Source of the DNA: Polaribacter sp. Hel1_33_78
GTDB lineage: Bacteria; Bacteroidota; Bacteroidia; Flavobacteriales; Flavobacteriaceae
DNA: 64,000 bases
Direction of reading: 5' to 3'
NCBI RefSeq assembly: GCF_900106075.1
Contig: NZ_LT629794.1
Span: 1,282,001-1,346,000 of the forward strand
Part shown: in pieces, positions 17,179 through 27,008 of the stretch
Layout: every line of letters begins with the position of its first letter
Numbering within the stretch: the first letter of the stretch is position 1
Made by a program: the position numbers and the translations under genes
The notes under the pieces: model-generated
What the model was told of the DNA's origin: nothing
Database searches by the model: none
Seen by the model: the letters and a program-made list of their open reading frames with translations, nothing else

Positions 17179-18372
17179 TTATTTTCTTTTTTTTGTCAAT
17201 AATGAAATAAATGGTTTTGCTGTAATTCCATGTAAAACAACACTCAGAAAAACGGTGCACATCATCGTTAAAATGATGGTTCCTTCATGCGGCAATTCTA
17301 GATCTAATATCATAACTGCAAATACAATACTTGCCAATCCTCTTGGTCCAAACCATCCTGAAAATAATTTTTCGGAAGGACTAAAACCAGATTTAAATAA
17401 CACCAAAAATACGGGTACCATTCTTACAAAAGTCAAACTTAAAATAGCATAGAAAACAACTTCTATGGAAAAATCATAGATATATTCACTAACAAATGCT
17501 GAACCAAAAATAATCCAAGTGATCATACCTAAAGTATCGCCTAAACCTTCTGCAGCTTCCACCAATTCTTCATTTTTATTCATATGCATGGCGCCATAGA
17601 GTAAGCCTCCCGAAAAACAAGCGATAAAACCGCTTCCACCAGCCCATTGGGCTAAGGCGAAACAAGTAAACGATAGCCCTAAAATTATAACGGCTTTTCT
17701 AGGTCCATTTATCCAGTTTTTTGAGGTGCTATAGGTAATTAATTTTGCTCCTACAAAAGTAATTAGACCACCAATAAGAACACCATAACCAATTTGCTTT
17801 AAAAATAAACTTAAACTAAACTCAAAATCAATACTTCCTCTAGTTGATGAAGAAAATAGTGCCATAAACAATAGCAATATAGGTACACAAATTCCATCGT
17901 TCAATCCACTTTCTACATTTAAAGATTCTCTAATTTTTGAAGGAACTTTAGGATTGGTTGCTACAGATTTTCCTAAAGCTGCGTCTGTTGGGGCGAGTGC
18001 AGTGGCTAAAATTGCCAATTCAATCCACCCAAAACCATCAAAAATTGCAACACCTGCCAAATAGCCAAATAAGATGGTTATGGGCAGCCCTATCAATAAT
18101 AATTTCGAAGGAATTTTAATGTTCTTTTTTAAAACACTGATGTTTGCATTAGAGGCATCTGTAAATAAGACAAGAGCAAGTGCTAATTCAGCAAGTGTCA
18201 TATAACTTTCATATTCTATCTGAATATCAAAAACATTCAAAAACAAGGGGCCAATTGCAATGCCAAAAATCAAATATAATAAAGGGCCATTAATAGCTGT
18301 TTTTTCAATTTTTTCAGCAAATAAATTATAAATTAATACGAATGAAGCCAATAACGCTATATGGATGTACAT
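17179..18372 (-). CDS. CPA1-type sodium/proton antiporter
   Basis: 397 residues, about 11-12 membrane spans, no long cytoplasmic tail. Conserved ion-binding elements are ATALAPTDAALG with D130 and ESGLNDG with N158-D159, typical of NhaP/CPA1 exchangers; GWFGPRGLASIVFAV near the end is also characteristic. It should exchange Na+ (or K+) for H+ across the inner membrane, for pH and salt homeostasis, in keeping with a marine cell. It is probably transcribed alone; a 97-bp gap separates it from the upstream channel gene. Confidence 0.92.
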   Translation of the reverse strand: MYIHIALLASFVLIYNLFAEKIEKTAINGPLLYLIFGIAIGPLFLNVFDIQIEYESYMTLAELALALVLFTDASNANISVLKKNIKIPSKLLLIGLPITILFGYLAGVAIFDGFGWIELAILATALAPTDAALGKSVATNPKVPSKIRESLNVESGLNDGICVPILLLFMALFSSSTRGSIDFEFSLSLFLKQIGYGVLIGGLITFVGAKLITYSTSKNWINGPRKAVIILGLSFTCFALAQWAGGSGFIACFSGGLLYGAMHMNKNEELVEAAEGLGDTLGMITWIIFGSAFVSEYIYDFSIEVVFYAILSLTFVRMVPVFLVLFKSGFSPSEKLFSGWFGPRGLASIVFAVMILDLELPHEGTIILTMMCTVFLSVVLHGITAKPFISLLTKKRK

Positions 18373-18469
18373 AATTGTAAGTTTAAGTATTTTTTTTGAT
18401 TATTGGATTTGTCTATGACTTCAAAAATAAGGATATAAAATTTATTTTTTTATTTTCATAAAAGTGAAC

Positions 18470-19306
18470 TTAGTCTACTTTATTTTTTGATTCCTTTTCT
18501 TTTTGTTCAATTTCCATATTTCTTGCCTTTGATAAAGCGCTTGCAATTAATCCGGTAGGTACTGTAATAATGGCCAAACTTAAAAGTAATATTGCAAAAG
18601 TAAATATTCTGCCACCAATTGTTATGGGATATACATCGCCATAACCAACTGTTGTTATGGTTATAATTGCCCACCATAAGCTATGAAAAACGGATGCAAA
18701 TTCAATGGGCTGAACTGCATGCTCAAAATAGTAAATTCCTGTAGCCGACAAGAAAAGAAAGATACTGGTGATAATATAAAATAATGTTATTTCAGGTTTA
18801 ATAATTTTAATTGCAATTGCAAACGTTTTTAGAGATTCATCATATCTTGAAATTTTTAAAACACGCGTAAGACGAAATACACGAAGTGCCCTAATTGCTC
18901 TCAAATCGAATTGTCTTGCAAATAAAAATGGAAGAATGGCTAAAAGGTCTACGATGCCAAAAAAACTAAAAATATATTTTAGTCTTTTGTCTGAAACATA
19001 TATTCTCAAAAAATATTCGATTGCAAATATGGAATAGAATAAAATATCCACATAATTTATAATATTCTGCCATAGGGGCGTTAAGTTCGGCAAAGTTCCC
19101 AGAGAGAATATTATTATGGAAAAAACAATTAAAACCTGAATTGTTATATCGAAAATAGGACTGAGTTTTCGATCATTTCCTTCTATAATTTGTTTTATTT
19201 TCTCTTTGGTACTTACATTCAGATTATAGGCTAGATTTGCGGTTTCTTTCAGTATTTTTTTTTGCTTTTTCATGGCTAATTTCTTGTACTCATTTTTGGG
19301 GTTCAT
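18470..19306 (-). CDS. Voltage-gated-type potassium channel
   Basis: 278 residues with a six-helix channel layout: S1 about 55-72, S2 about 85-103, S3 about 112-130, an S4-like helix with regularly spaced Arg (DLRAIRALRVFRLTRVLKISR, start about 134), S5 about 172-194, a pore loop with the K+ filter TTVGYGD (218-224) and S6 about 232-258. The C-terminal tail is short and highly charged with no RCK domain. The gene starts 2 bp after the stop of the SDR gene, so the two are co-transcribed. Confidence 0.93.
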   Translation of the reverse strand: MNPKNEYKKLAMKKQKKILKETANLAYNLNVSTKEKIKQIIEGNDRKLSPIFDITIQVLIVFSIIIFSLGTLPNLTPLWQNIINYVDILFYSIFAIEYFLRIYVSDKRLKYIFSFFGIVDLLAILPFLFARQFDLRAIRALRVFRLTRVLKISRYDESLKTFAIAIKIIKPEITLFYIITSIFLFLSATGIYYFEHAVQPIEFASVFHSLWWAIITITTVGYGDVYPITIGGRIFTFAILLLSLAIITVPTGLIASALSKARNMEIEQKEKESKNKVD

Positions 19307-19308
19307 TT

Positions 19309-20256
19309 TTATTTTAGAGCGTAATCATCAATAATATTTCGAATTCCTTGTTGATAGGAAGTTACTTTAAAATCTGGAAATCGATTCTTAAACTTAGAGG
19401 AATCAAATATATTGTCAATAGCATAACGAGGTAGTAATTCTTCTGTTTCTTTGATGTCTTTATTAAAAAATGAAGCTAGTTTTAATACTAATGAATTTAA
19501 TACTTTATATGGTATGGTGCGGTCTAATTGGATGGAGATTTCCGCTAATATTCCTTTGTATGTGAGTCGATTATCATCGCAAGGAAGATGCCAAGTTTGA
19601 CCATACGTATCTGGAGTATTTCCAATCAATGCCATTGCCCTACTAGCATCAGATGTGTAAATTAAAGTTCTTACGACCGTATCTTTTAGGAATATTTTTG
19701 GTTTTTTATATGCTTTTAGCTTTTCGAAAATAAGCGTATTTGTAATCCCTTTCGTTTTTCCTGGGCCGTAAAACTCAGGAGCTCTGCAAATGACAGCATG
19801 TAGTTTTTTTTCTTTAATGGCTTTCAATAAGATTTTAGCAGTCATTCTTTTAGCTTTCCCTTTCTTTCCTTTCGATTTTAAATGGGTGCTTTCTGTTTGA
19901 AGTATGCTATCTTGAGGGTATGCATAGGTATTATCAAAGTACACTAGTTTACAATTATGGGCAATACAACCTGCTATGACATTTTGCATAATTTTAGGCC
20001 AATCTTGCAGCCAAACTTCCGATCTATAAGGAAGTCCAGCGGTTATGTATGCAATTTCAGCGTTTTCTAATGCCTTATGGACATCTTCGTATTTGAGTAA
20101 ATCGCCTGTGGATAAGATGTCTTCGGCATGCACTTTTTTAGGATTTCGACCAACTAACTTTATGTCATTCGTATAATTCGCTCTTAATTCTTTTGCCAAT
20201 TCTTCTCCTATGATTCCGTTCGCTCCTAGAATTACCTGCATATTATTTTTTTTCAA
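19309..20256 (-). CDS. NAD(P)-binding SDR-type epimerase/dehydratase-like protein
   Basis: 315 residues. The Rossmann motif ILGANGIIGEELA begins at residue 9; a start at Met6 (20241) is equally possible. VVRTLIYTSDASRAMAL and RAPEFYGPG resemble atypical extended SDRs. The usual YxxxK pair is not clear: LVYFDNTYAYPQ has a Tyr, but the Lys-rich KSKGKKGKAKRMT insertion follows instead of an obvious YxxxK. It may be an atypical NAD(P)-dependent oxidoreductase of unknown substrate. It is followed immediately by the K+ channel gene. Confidence 0.82.
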   Translation of the reverse strand: MKKNNMQVILGANGIIGEELAKELRANYTNDIKLVGRNPKKVHAEDILSTGDLLKYEDVHKALENAEIAYITAGLPYRSEVWLQDWPKIMQNVIAGCIAHNCKLVYFDNTYAYPQDSILQTESTHLKSKGKKGKAKRMTAKILLKAIKEKKLHAVICRAPEFYGPGKTKGITNTLIFEKLKAYKKPKIFLKDTVVRTLIYTSDASRAMALIGNTPDTYGQTWHLPCDDNRLTYKGILAEISIQLDRTIPYKVLNSLVLKLASFFNKDIKETEELLPRYAIDNIFDSSKFKNRFPDFKVTSYQQGIRNIIDDYALK

Positions 20257-20392
20257 ATGACGCCTAACATGATTCGTTTTTAGAGTGCGCTAAATCTAAA
20301 TTACTAAAAGAAAATGAGTCCGAGGAAAAATCGAAAGGTTTTTCGAGGATATACATTGCTATTTATTCATTTTAAATTTTATGTTAGCTCGT

Positions 20393-20935
20393 TTATATGG
20401 ATTTTTCGTAGGCCTCTTTTATCCATTTTTTTAATTCTTCGTTGATGTCCATCAATTCTGATATTCTTACGCGATGTGTGCACATTGTTCCAAAAGGACC
20501 AGAGTTTTCGAGCCTTTCTGTAGTAGGTTTCTCTTTTAACTTTAGACCTAAATCAATTCTTGTTTTAGTTGCTGGTTTGATCAAAATAAATTGTCGCTTC
20601 CGAAGGACACTTACACTTCCTTTTTTGGGTGTTATCGTTACATCATTCCCTAATGATTCGATATAGGTGATCAGTGCCATGTATATCGGTAATAAATTTT
20701 CTTTCCCCAAGTACTGATTTTTAAGAAGGTCTCGGGTAGCATTATCTTTTTCTTTGGAGAGTGTTACAATCGTATTTGCGAATCCGTGTGTAACTTCATG
20801 CGTTGTTTTTAAGTAATTGACGCCTTCTGAATGTTTTTTAAAAGCTTTTTCTTTTAAGATTATTTTCCATTCCTCTAATAATTTTCCCGTTTTTTCGGGC
20901 ATATTTTCAATCATTGTTTTGAGTGCTTTCTCCAT
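20393..20935 (-). CDS. DUF4287 + DUF5655 protein
   Basis: 180 residues with two modules I recognise from their patterns. The N-terminal DUF4287 spans about 5-65 (MIENMPEKTGKLLEEWKIIL, KKHSEGVNYLKTTHEVTHGFAN). The C-terminal DUF5655 spans about 85-178 (YIESLGNDVTITPKKGSVSV, FILIKPATKTRIDLGLKL, MCTHRVRIS). No catalytic activity is established. The DUF5655 module is common in small cytoplasmic proteins and at the ends of some nuclease-like proteins. Monocistronic, with 134 bp between its stop and the next gene on the same strand. Confidence 0.85.
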   Translation of the reverse strand: MEKALKTMIENMPEKTGKLLEEWKIILKEKAFKKHSEGVNYLKTTHEVTHGFANTIVTLSKEKDNATRDLLKNQYLGKENLLPIYMALITYIESLGNDVTITPKKGSVSVLRKRQFILIKPATKTRIDLGLKLKEKPTTERLENSGPFGTMCTHRVRISELMDINEELKKWIKEAYEKSI

Positions 20936-21103
20936 AGGAATACTATTTTAGTTTTTAACCTGTTACACACAGTCTTTGCTGAAGGAACTTAGTGGTTTTT
21001 TTTGTGAAGGATTTTCGAATAAAAACAAACACATTAAAATACGACTACCTTTTTTCGAAACTAATTTAGTGATTTTTTAAGTACGTTGCAGCCAAAACGC
21101 TTT

Positions 21104-21571
21104 CTAATTTTTAGAAGGTAGATTCCATCTATAACCAAAACTCAAGATCCCTTTTGACTCAAATGACAAAATGGTTTCGTACTTAAGTGGATTCAATTCA
21201 ACTGCTGCAATCCAATATCCTTTTTTTCCGGCAGGAAAACTCGATTGCAGGTAAAGATTGAATGGGAAAGGTCTTATCCCAACAATCACTTTCGTATTAT
21301 TAAACTTTTTACCAATTCCTATTTTACCCGTTACCAATGTTGGAAGTGCAAAACCTGCTTCATATTCAAAAATAGTATTATTTTCATTTATAAATGTTTT
21401 ACCCCAAAGCACCGAGGTACCTGGCATAGGGAAATTCACATCAGAAATAAAGGCAACTCCAAAATTCCACTCAAAGAAAGAATGCACTGTTTTTCCATTA
21501 GATAATTCTTGCGCCTTACTATTTTTTAAGAAAAAAAATGATAAAAGAAAACATAAAAGTAGTTTTTTCAT
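21104..21571 (-). CDS. Exported small beta-rich protein, unknown
   Basis: 155 residues. The signal peptide ends at SKA|Q (20/21). The mature part alternates aromatic and polar residues and ends with an aromatic strand (ILSFGYRWNLPSKN), suggesting a small outer-membrane barrel or periplasmic beta protein. No named family. Monocistronic. Confidence 0.65.
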   Translation of the reverse strand: MKKLLLCFLLSFFFLKNSKAQELSNGKTVHSFFEWNFGVAFISDVNFPMPGTSVLWGKTFINENNTIFEYEAGFALPTLVTGKIGIGKKFNNTKVIVGIRPFPFNLYLQSSFPAGKKGYWIAAVELNPLKYETILSFESKGILSFGYRWNLPSKN

Positions 21572-21926
21572 GATCTATTTTTTAGAGAGTAAAAGTAAAG
21601 ATTTTTTATGTTGATTTCAGGTTTATTTCTACGTTCTTAGTTATTCATTTTTTAGGAATTTAGTGATTTTAAAATAATTTTGGCTATTGCAGTTCGATTT
21701 CGAAATTTTTAATCATTTAAATTTGTAGAGGTTTTGGTTTATTAAAATACTTTGGGTAATACCATTATTCCTTAGTTATAAACCTCAACTTCACAATATC
21801 AATTTTGGGCAACGAAGCCTAACACATGTGTCAACAAATAAACGGGTCTTTCTTTAAGAAGATGATAAAATTTAGAATACCTAGGTAGATGTTGTTATTA
21901 CTAAAATTGTTTTTTTATTTTTACAG
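21572..21926. other. Intergenic region upstream of the AlkB-like gene
   Basis: About 355 bp, AT-rich. The only feature worth naming is the perfect 10-bp palindrome ACACATGTGT (21823-21832), about 95 bp before the AlkB-like gene and possibly a regulator site. No coding debris or RNA gene is seen. Confidence 0.4.
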
Positions 21927-22529
21927 ATGGATTTATTTAACTCAGAAATCATTACAAATATTTTACCGTTCGACGGTATTACAAATTATCATGGAATAAT
22001 TTTAGATAAGGAAAAATGTACTTTTTACTATAATCAATTACTGAAAACCATTCAATTTAAGAATGATGAAGCAATGCTATTTGGCAAAAAAATCATTACC
22101 AAACGAAAAGTGGCTTGGTATGGCGCATCAGAATTCTCTTATACGTATTCTAAAGTGACAAAAACGGCTACTATTTTTACAAAAGAACTGCTCGAGTTGA
22201 AAGCAATAGTGGAAAAAGAAAGTGGTGAAACCTATAATTCTTGTTTGTTAAATTTATACCATTCTGGGGAAGAGGGTATGGCCTATCACGCTGATGGAGA
22301 AAAAATGTTAAAGAAAAATGGCGCAATAGCCTCTTTGTCTTTGGGCGCTGAGCGTAAATTTTCTTTTAAACATAAAGCGAATAAGCAGCGTATAGATGTA
22401 ATTTTAGAAAATGGAAGTTTATTGGTGATGAAAAAAGGAACTCAAACAAATTGGCTTCATAGATTACCGCCAACAAAAAAAGTAAACTCACCCAGAATTA
22501 ATTTAACTTTTAGAACTATAGAATTATAA
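21927..22529 (+). CDS. alkB: AlkB-like 2-oxoglutarate/Fe(II) dioxygenase
   Basis: 200 residues, the size of ALKBH2/3-like bacterial proteins. The iron triad is H121-x-D123 (AYHADGE) and H178 (WLHRLPP); R190 in SPRINLTFR binds 2-oxoglutarate. LLNLYHSGEEGMAYHADGE is a hallmark of the DNA-repair group that removes N1-methyladenine and N3-methylcytosine by oxidative demethylation. The next gene starts 33 bp later on the same strand. Confidence 0.93.
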   Translation: MDLFNSEIITNILPFDGITNYHGIILDKEKCTFYYNQLLKTIQFKNDEAMLFGKKIITKRKVAWYGASEFSYTYSKVTKTATIFTKELLELKAIVEKESGETYNSCLLNLYHSGEEGMAYHADGEKMLKKNGAIASLSLGAERKFSFKHKANKQRIDVILENGSLLVMKKGTQTNWLHRLPPTKKVNSPRINLTFRTIEL

Positions 22530-22562
22530 TCTTATACTTACTTTTACCGAAAATATTTTTCA

Positions 22563-23453
22563 TTGGAAAACACAAACCAACAATCCATAAACCTAAATAA
22601 ATATATAAGTTCTTCAGGTGTTTGCTCTCGTAGAGAAGCTGAAAAATTTATAAATGAGGGTAGGGTTACGATCAATGGAAAACCAACTCAATTAGGAAAT
22701 AGAGTCGCTAAAAACGATGTTGTAAAATTAGATGGGCGATTGGTAGTGCCCAAAAACAGCACCCTATATATTGCTTTAAATAAACCTATTGGTATCGTCT
22801 CCACGACAGACGAAAGAGAACCCAATAACATTGTAAAGCATGTAAATTACCCAGAAAGATTATTTCCAATTGGTCGTTTAGACAAACCTTCGGAAGGTTT
22901 AATTTTTTTAACAAACGACGGGGATATTGTCAACAAAATTTTGAGGGCTGGAAACAATCATGAGAAAGAATATTTTGTTACTGTAAATAAATCGATTACA
23001 GACGATTTTTTGGTAGGCATGGGAAATGGAATTCCGATTTTAGGAACAGTTACTAAAAAATGTTTTGTAGAAAAAGTAAGTGATAAAATCTTTAAAATTA
23101 TTTTAACACAAGGTTTAAATCGACAAATTCGTAGAATGTGCGAATATTTAGACTATGAAGTGACCAAGCTAAAGCGAACCAGAATTATGAATGTTGATCT
23201 CGGCTATTTACAAGCTGGAGATTGGCGAGAATTAACGGACGAGGAGATGAAAGAAATCAATAAAATGATTTCTAGCTCTTCAAAAACGGAAGAAGCATCT
23301 TTAGTTAAGGAGAAACCAAAACAAGCAAAACCGAAAAGAAATAAAGCACCTGCAAAAACCGATTTCAACAAAAAAAGTGCCTCATTTAGAAAATCGTCAG
23401 CAAAAAGTAAAAGAAACACTGGCAGTTTTTCTTCGAAAAAGAAAAGGTATTAA
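22563..23453 (+). CDS. rluF: 23S rRNA pseudouridine synthase RluF-like
   Basis: 296 residues. An S4 RNA-binding domain spans about 9-60 ([20 protein letters not shown]). The catalytic RsuA-family core contains [13 protein letters not shown] with Asp107; [22 protein letters not shown] is the RluF-like RNA-contact motif. The tail from about 235 is a Lys/Ser-rich low-complexity extension common in flavobacterial homologues. The start is TTG at 22563; no ATG lies near enough to keep the S4 domain whole. Confidence 0.92.
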   Translation: MENTNQQSINLNKYISSSGVCSRREAEKFINEGRVTINGKPTQLGNRVAKNDVVKLDGRLVVPKNSTLYIALNKPIGIVSTTDEREPNNIVKHVNYPERLFPIGRLDKPSEGLIFLTNDGDIVNKILRAGNNHEKEYFVTVNKSITDDFLVGMGNGIPILGTVTKKCFVEKVSDKIFKIILTQGLNRQIRRMCEYLDYEVTKLKRTRIMNVDLGYLQAGDWRELTDEEMKEINKMISSSSKTEEASLVKEKPKQAKPKRNKAPAKTDFNKKSASFRKSSAKSKRNTGSFSSKKKRY

Positions 23454-23786
23454 TTTTTTGGATGTTCTTTTCTTCTAATGATAATCAGGATTAAGATTAG
23501 GCTTTTTACCTCAATATTTTTTTTTAAATCCTCAATCAATTATTTACAAGACCATGTTAAAACTTCACTAGGAAACAAAGGTAATATTGAGATAAGTGAT
23601 AAATTCAAAAGATTTAGAATTTTAGAAGTCAGGAAAAAAAAATAGATCTAAAAAGAAACGAACAGTAATTTAAAGACTTTATTTTTTTTGGAACACACTG
23701 TTGCCGAAATTGTATATGTGCATAGTCCTTTTTTCAGAGAGCAAATAGCTGTTTTTTGTGGTGGTGTATAAATGATAAACACGCAG
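23454..23786. other. Intergenic region with one doubtful 55-codon frame
   Basis: About 330 bp downstream of rluF. A plus-strand frame at 23478-23645 (MIIRIKIRLFTSIFFFKSSI, then a basic tail ending VRKKK) has no recognisable homology and poor start context. Nothing else is supported. Confidence 0.35.
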
Positions 23787-24032
23787 CTAGAGACTAAAAA
23801 ATCCTATTAGTTTTCTCATTAATCTTGTGAGATGATTGATGAAAAATATCATCGAAATAAAGAAAATCGTTAAAATCAATAAATCTTTGAAAGATTCAAG
23901 TTCATCTATTGCAATTAAGTACTTTCCCGATTGATATGTTACAATTGAGGTTATAATAAAAAGAATAATTTGTTGTATTGTGCTTTTGAACATAACCATA
24001 AGATTTAAAAGTTCATAAAAGAAATGATTCAA
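23787..24032 (-). CDS. Small membrane protein, hypothetical
   Basis: Up to 81 residues; the real start may be Met12 or Met14. Two hydrophobic helices (about 18-36 and 48-67) are separated by a short acidic loop (IDELESFKD), ending with a basic NHLTRLMRKL stretch. The composition is plausible for a small inner-membrane protein, but I know no family and the flanks give no context. Confidence 0.4.
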   Translation of the reverse strand: MNHFFYELLNLMVMFKSTIQQIILFIITSIVTYQSGKYLIAIDELESFKDLLILTIFFISMIFFINHLTRLMRKLIGFFSL

Positions 24033-24268
24033 TATAGTTATTCACTTAAATGTACTATTCTTTATAAATATCACAAGTTATTTTTAAAAATATCTTTATT
24101 TCAGGTCAAAAACAATTATGTTAAGCTAAAAAACATTTTCCTACCTTTAGAGGGCATGAAATAAATGAAAGAGGTAATAATGAAAAGCCTTTTATTTTTT
24201 TTGCATGGCCGGTGGTATTAATGGTAATTTCAATTATTAATTTTGTAGAAATTAAATACCAGTTGTTA

Positions 24269-26080
24269 TTATAAAATATCTACTCTTATTTTTTTCCAAA
24301 CCTTCACCAATAATAGACCTGAAACAGCAGCTAAAATAGATGTGACCATAGCAATTTTATATGCTCCGTAAATCCAGTATCCGGTTGTAAAAAGACAACT
24401 ATAAATTAATACACATCCTAAAAGCATTGCTAATATGCCAGAAGGAACACTCCATGGATTTTCTTTTTCTTTCAGTATAATATTTTCTTTTAATGCTTCC
24501 TGAATAATTTTTGACCATCCCGGTCCACCAGGTTGGGTTTTCTCATAAAAAGATTGTAAAACTTTTGCTTTTTCGGGTTTCGTTATAAAAGTAACAAGCA
24601 GCCAAACTACGGTTGTTATGAATACAACCATTGGAAATTTTGCCCAATTTGGCATCATACCTTCATTGCCAAAAAGAGCAGTACTAATGGCTTCTGAAGA
24701 AAATAATAATGAAACAATTCCAGAAACAATCATTGCAGAAATTTCACTCCAAGCATTAATACGCCACCAAAACCATCTTAAAATAAAGATAAGTCCTGTT
24801 CCTGCACCGAACATGATAATGATGTCAAAAAGTTGTTTTGCATTTTGAAGATACAAAGCAAATAGTGCGCTAAAAATCATTAATGCTATGGTTGAAATTC
24901 TACCCACTAAAACCAATTCTTTTTCTGAAGCATTTTTTTTAATTTGTTGCTTATAAAAATCATTTACCATATAGGATGAACCCCAGTTTAAATGTGTAGA
25001 AATTGTAGACATATAGGCTGCAATTAAGGAGGCTAATACCAATCCTAAAAGGCCACTAGGTAACTTTGTTAACATTGCAGAGTACGCTAAATCATGACCT
25101 AATTTATCTTGAGGGATATTCGGGAAAGCTTCTCGGATGCTGGCTACATCCGGAAAAATAATTAAGGAGGCCAAAGCCACTAAAATCCATGGCCAAGGAC
25201 GCAAAGCATAATGCATAATATTGAAGAAAAAAGTAGCCCCAATTGCATGGTTTTCATCCTTTGCCGCTAACATTCTTTGGGCAATATATCCTCCGCCACC
25301 AGGCTCTGCACCTGGATACCAAGAGCTCCACCATTGCACCGCTAAAGGAATAATCAAAAGGGTAATAATGGCTTCAGTATTATTAAAATCTGGTAAAATT
25401 GATAATTTGTTCACAACATTTTCATGCGTAATTAAAGCTTGTATTCCTCCAATTTCTGGCAGGTTTACTAAGTAAATCGCGGCACCAATAGCACCTGCCA
25501 TCGCAACAAAAAATAATATAAAATCTGTATAAATAACACCTTTAAAACCACCTAAAGCGCTAAAAATAACAGTAACAGAACCTGCGTATACAATGGTTTC
25601 CCAGGGTTGTAAACCTAGCATGATACTACCGATTTTTATAGCTGCTAACGTAACACCCGCCATGGCAAAAACATTGAATAATAAGCCCAAGTATAGGGCT
25701 CTAAAGACTCTTAAAAATTTTGCTGGTTTTCCGCCATAACGCAATTCATAAAATTCAATATCTGTATTTACATTTGATTTTCTCCATAATTTTGCATAAA
25801 CAAAAACAGTTAGTAAACCTGTAATTAAAAAAGCCCACCACATCCAGTTTGCAGAAACACCATCTTTTCTTACAATATCTGTTACAAAATTTGGCGTGTC
25901 TGTGGAGAAAGTTGTGGCAACCATAGAAATACCTAACAACCACCAAGGCATAGTTCTTCCTGAAAGGAAAAACTCAGTTGAGTTTTTTCCTGATTTTTTG
26001 GATACATAGACTCCTATTGATAATGTAATTGCAAAAAAAGTGAAAATTAACACATAATCTAAAGTACTTAATGTTATCAT
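24269..26080 (-). CDS. SSS-family sodium:solute symporter of the amino-sugar-like cluster
   Basis: 603 residues, about 14 membrane spans. The SLC5/SSS pattern is clear: an N-terminal FFLSGRTMPWWLLGISMVAT after the first helix, then FSTDTPNFV, and a conserved core SALGGFKGVIYTD. It is the last gene of a same-strand run GH20, GHMP kinase, nucleotidyltransferase, symporter with gaps of 3, 3 and 52 bp. By context it imports the sugar released by the GH20 enzyme using the sodium gradient; the substrate (GlcNAc, GalNAc or a disaccharide) is inferred and not readable from the sequence. Confidence 0.92.
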   Translation of the reverse strand: MITLSTLDYVLIFTFFAITLSIGVYVSKKSGKNSTEFFLSGRTMPWWLLGISMVATTFSTDTPNFVTDIVRKDGVSANWMWWAFLITGLLTVFVYAKLWRKSNVNTDIEFYELRYGGKPAKFLRVFRALYLGLLFNVFAMAGVTLAAIKIGSIMLGLQPWETIVYAGSVTVIFSALGGFKGVIYTDFILFFVAMAGAIGAAIYLVNLPEIGGIQALITHENVVNKLSILPDFNNTEAIITLLIIPLAVQWWSSWYPGAEPGGGGYIAQRMLAAKDENHAIGATFFFNIMHYALRPWPWILVALASLIIFPDVASIREAFPNIPQDKLGHDLAYSAMLTKLPSGLLGLVLASLIAAYMSTISTHLNWGSSYMVNDFYKQQIKKNASEKELVLVGRISTIALMIFSALFALYLQNAKQLFDIIIMFGAGTGLIFILRWFWWRINAWSEISAMIVSGIVSLLFSSEAISTALFGNEGMMPNWAKFPMVVFITTVVWLLVTFITKPEKAKVLQSFYEKTQPGGPGWSKIIQEALKENIILKEKENPWSVPSGILAMLLGCVLIYSCLFTTGYWIYGAYKIAMVTSILAAVSGLLLVKVWKKIRVDIL

Positions 26081-26132
26081 GAAAAGCTATTTCGTTCTTG
26101 TTTAGTAGTATTGCAATATATATATTTAAAAT

Positions 26133-27005
26133 TTACCAGTTTAACTTATTTGGAAAATGCTTTTTTAGATATTCTTTTAAAATGACAATATCCTCTTTTG
26201 AAGTTAAATCTGGCACATGTTCAGAAATAGGAATCCCTTGCACCGCTTTAGCATTTTCTTTTGCCATATTTAAAATAGCTGTTGGTAATTCTTTTTCTTT
26301 TCTTGTTGCGTGCGTTGGGCAGTTCTTTAAATAAGGATAAATCATGTTTCCATCCAATTTAAAAATATTCATACTCACTCTTATTTTACCAAAGTCATCT
26401 TTGCTCGTGTTGGCAGTTTCTAAGGATGGTTTTTCAATAATATTTTTAAGATAATTTTCAGTATCCAGATTAACAATGGCAAAACTTAAAATTTTTTCTA
26501 ATGAGAATTCTAATGCATCTCTGTCGTAGCTTATAAATGCATTTAAAGTGCTCGTTTCACTTAACTTTTTGAATGCTTTTTCTGAATAAAAATTATCACT
26601 ATTACACACTGTAAATTGTTGAGTTTGTAATTCAGGAAACTGTTCAACTGCCTGAAAAACAGCGTCTGCAGTACCCAAAGGTTTCGTCCTGTTTTCTGGA
26701 ATGTATTGTATGGCATAAGAAATGGTTAAATTCTTAAAATTATTTTGGGTACTACGTACTCCATAAAATTCTTTGAATAAACTATTTTTTTCATTGATAA
26801 CAAGGTAGATGTTTTTATAACCTGCTTTTTTTGCATTGTATAAAAGGTAATCCATTAAAGGCCTGCCTTCATGACCGACACGAATTAAACTTTTACTTTT
26901 AATATTTGCTTCCTCTTCCTCTTCTTTACTCACTTTGTCTGAAGTTGCAGGTTTTTTCATTCTAGAAGACATTCCGCCAGCCAGAATAATTAAGTTATCA
27001 TGCAT
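26133..27005 (-). CDS. Sugar-phosphate nucleotidyltransferase
   Basis: 290 residues, Rossmann-like NTP-transferase. The N-terminal nucleotide loop LIILAGGMSSRMKK (5-18) is followed by an unusual acidic insertion (about 21-38, VSKEEEEEANIKSK) before the conserved KSLIRVG. KPLGTADAVFQAVE and VCNSDNFY give the NTP and metal contacts. No left-handed helix or acyltransferase domain is attached, unlike GlmU. Placed 3 bp after a sugar-1-kinase, it probably makes NDP-hexosamine from the kinase product. The sugar is inferred. Confidence 0.87.
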   Translation of the reverse strand: MHDNLIILAGGMSSRMKKPATSDKVSKEEEEEANIKSKSLIRVGHEGRPLMDYLLYNAKKAGYKNIYLVINEKNSLFKEFYGVRSTQNNFKNLTISYAIQYIPENRTKPLGTADAVFQAVEQFPELQTQQFTVCNSDNFYSEKAFKKLSETSTLNAFISYDRDALEFSLEKILSFAIVNLDTENYLKNIIEKPSLETANTSKDDFGKIRVSMNIFKLDGNMIYPYLKNCPTHATRKEKELPTAILNMAKENAKAVQGIPISEHVPDLTSKEDIVILKEYLKKHFPNKLNW

Positions 27006-27008
27006 ATT

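Noticed and set aside
24033..24268. Possible 35-codon membrane peptide (…FIFFAWPVVLMVISIINF…)
   Set aside because: No in-frame ATG, a T-run where the frame would have to shift and no family; probably debris.
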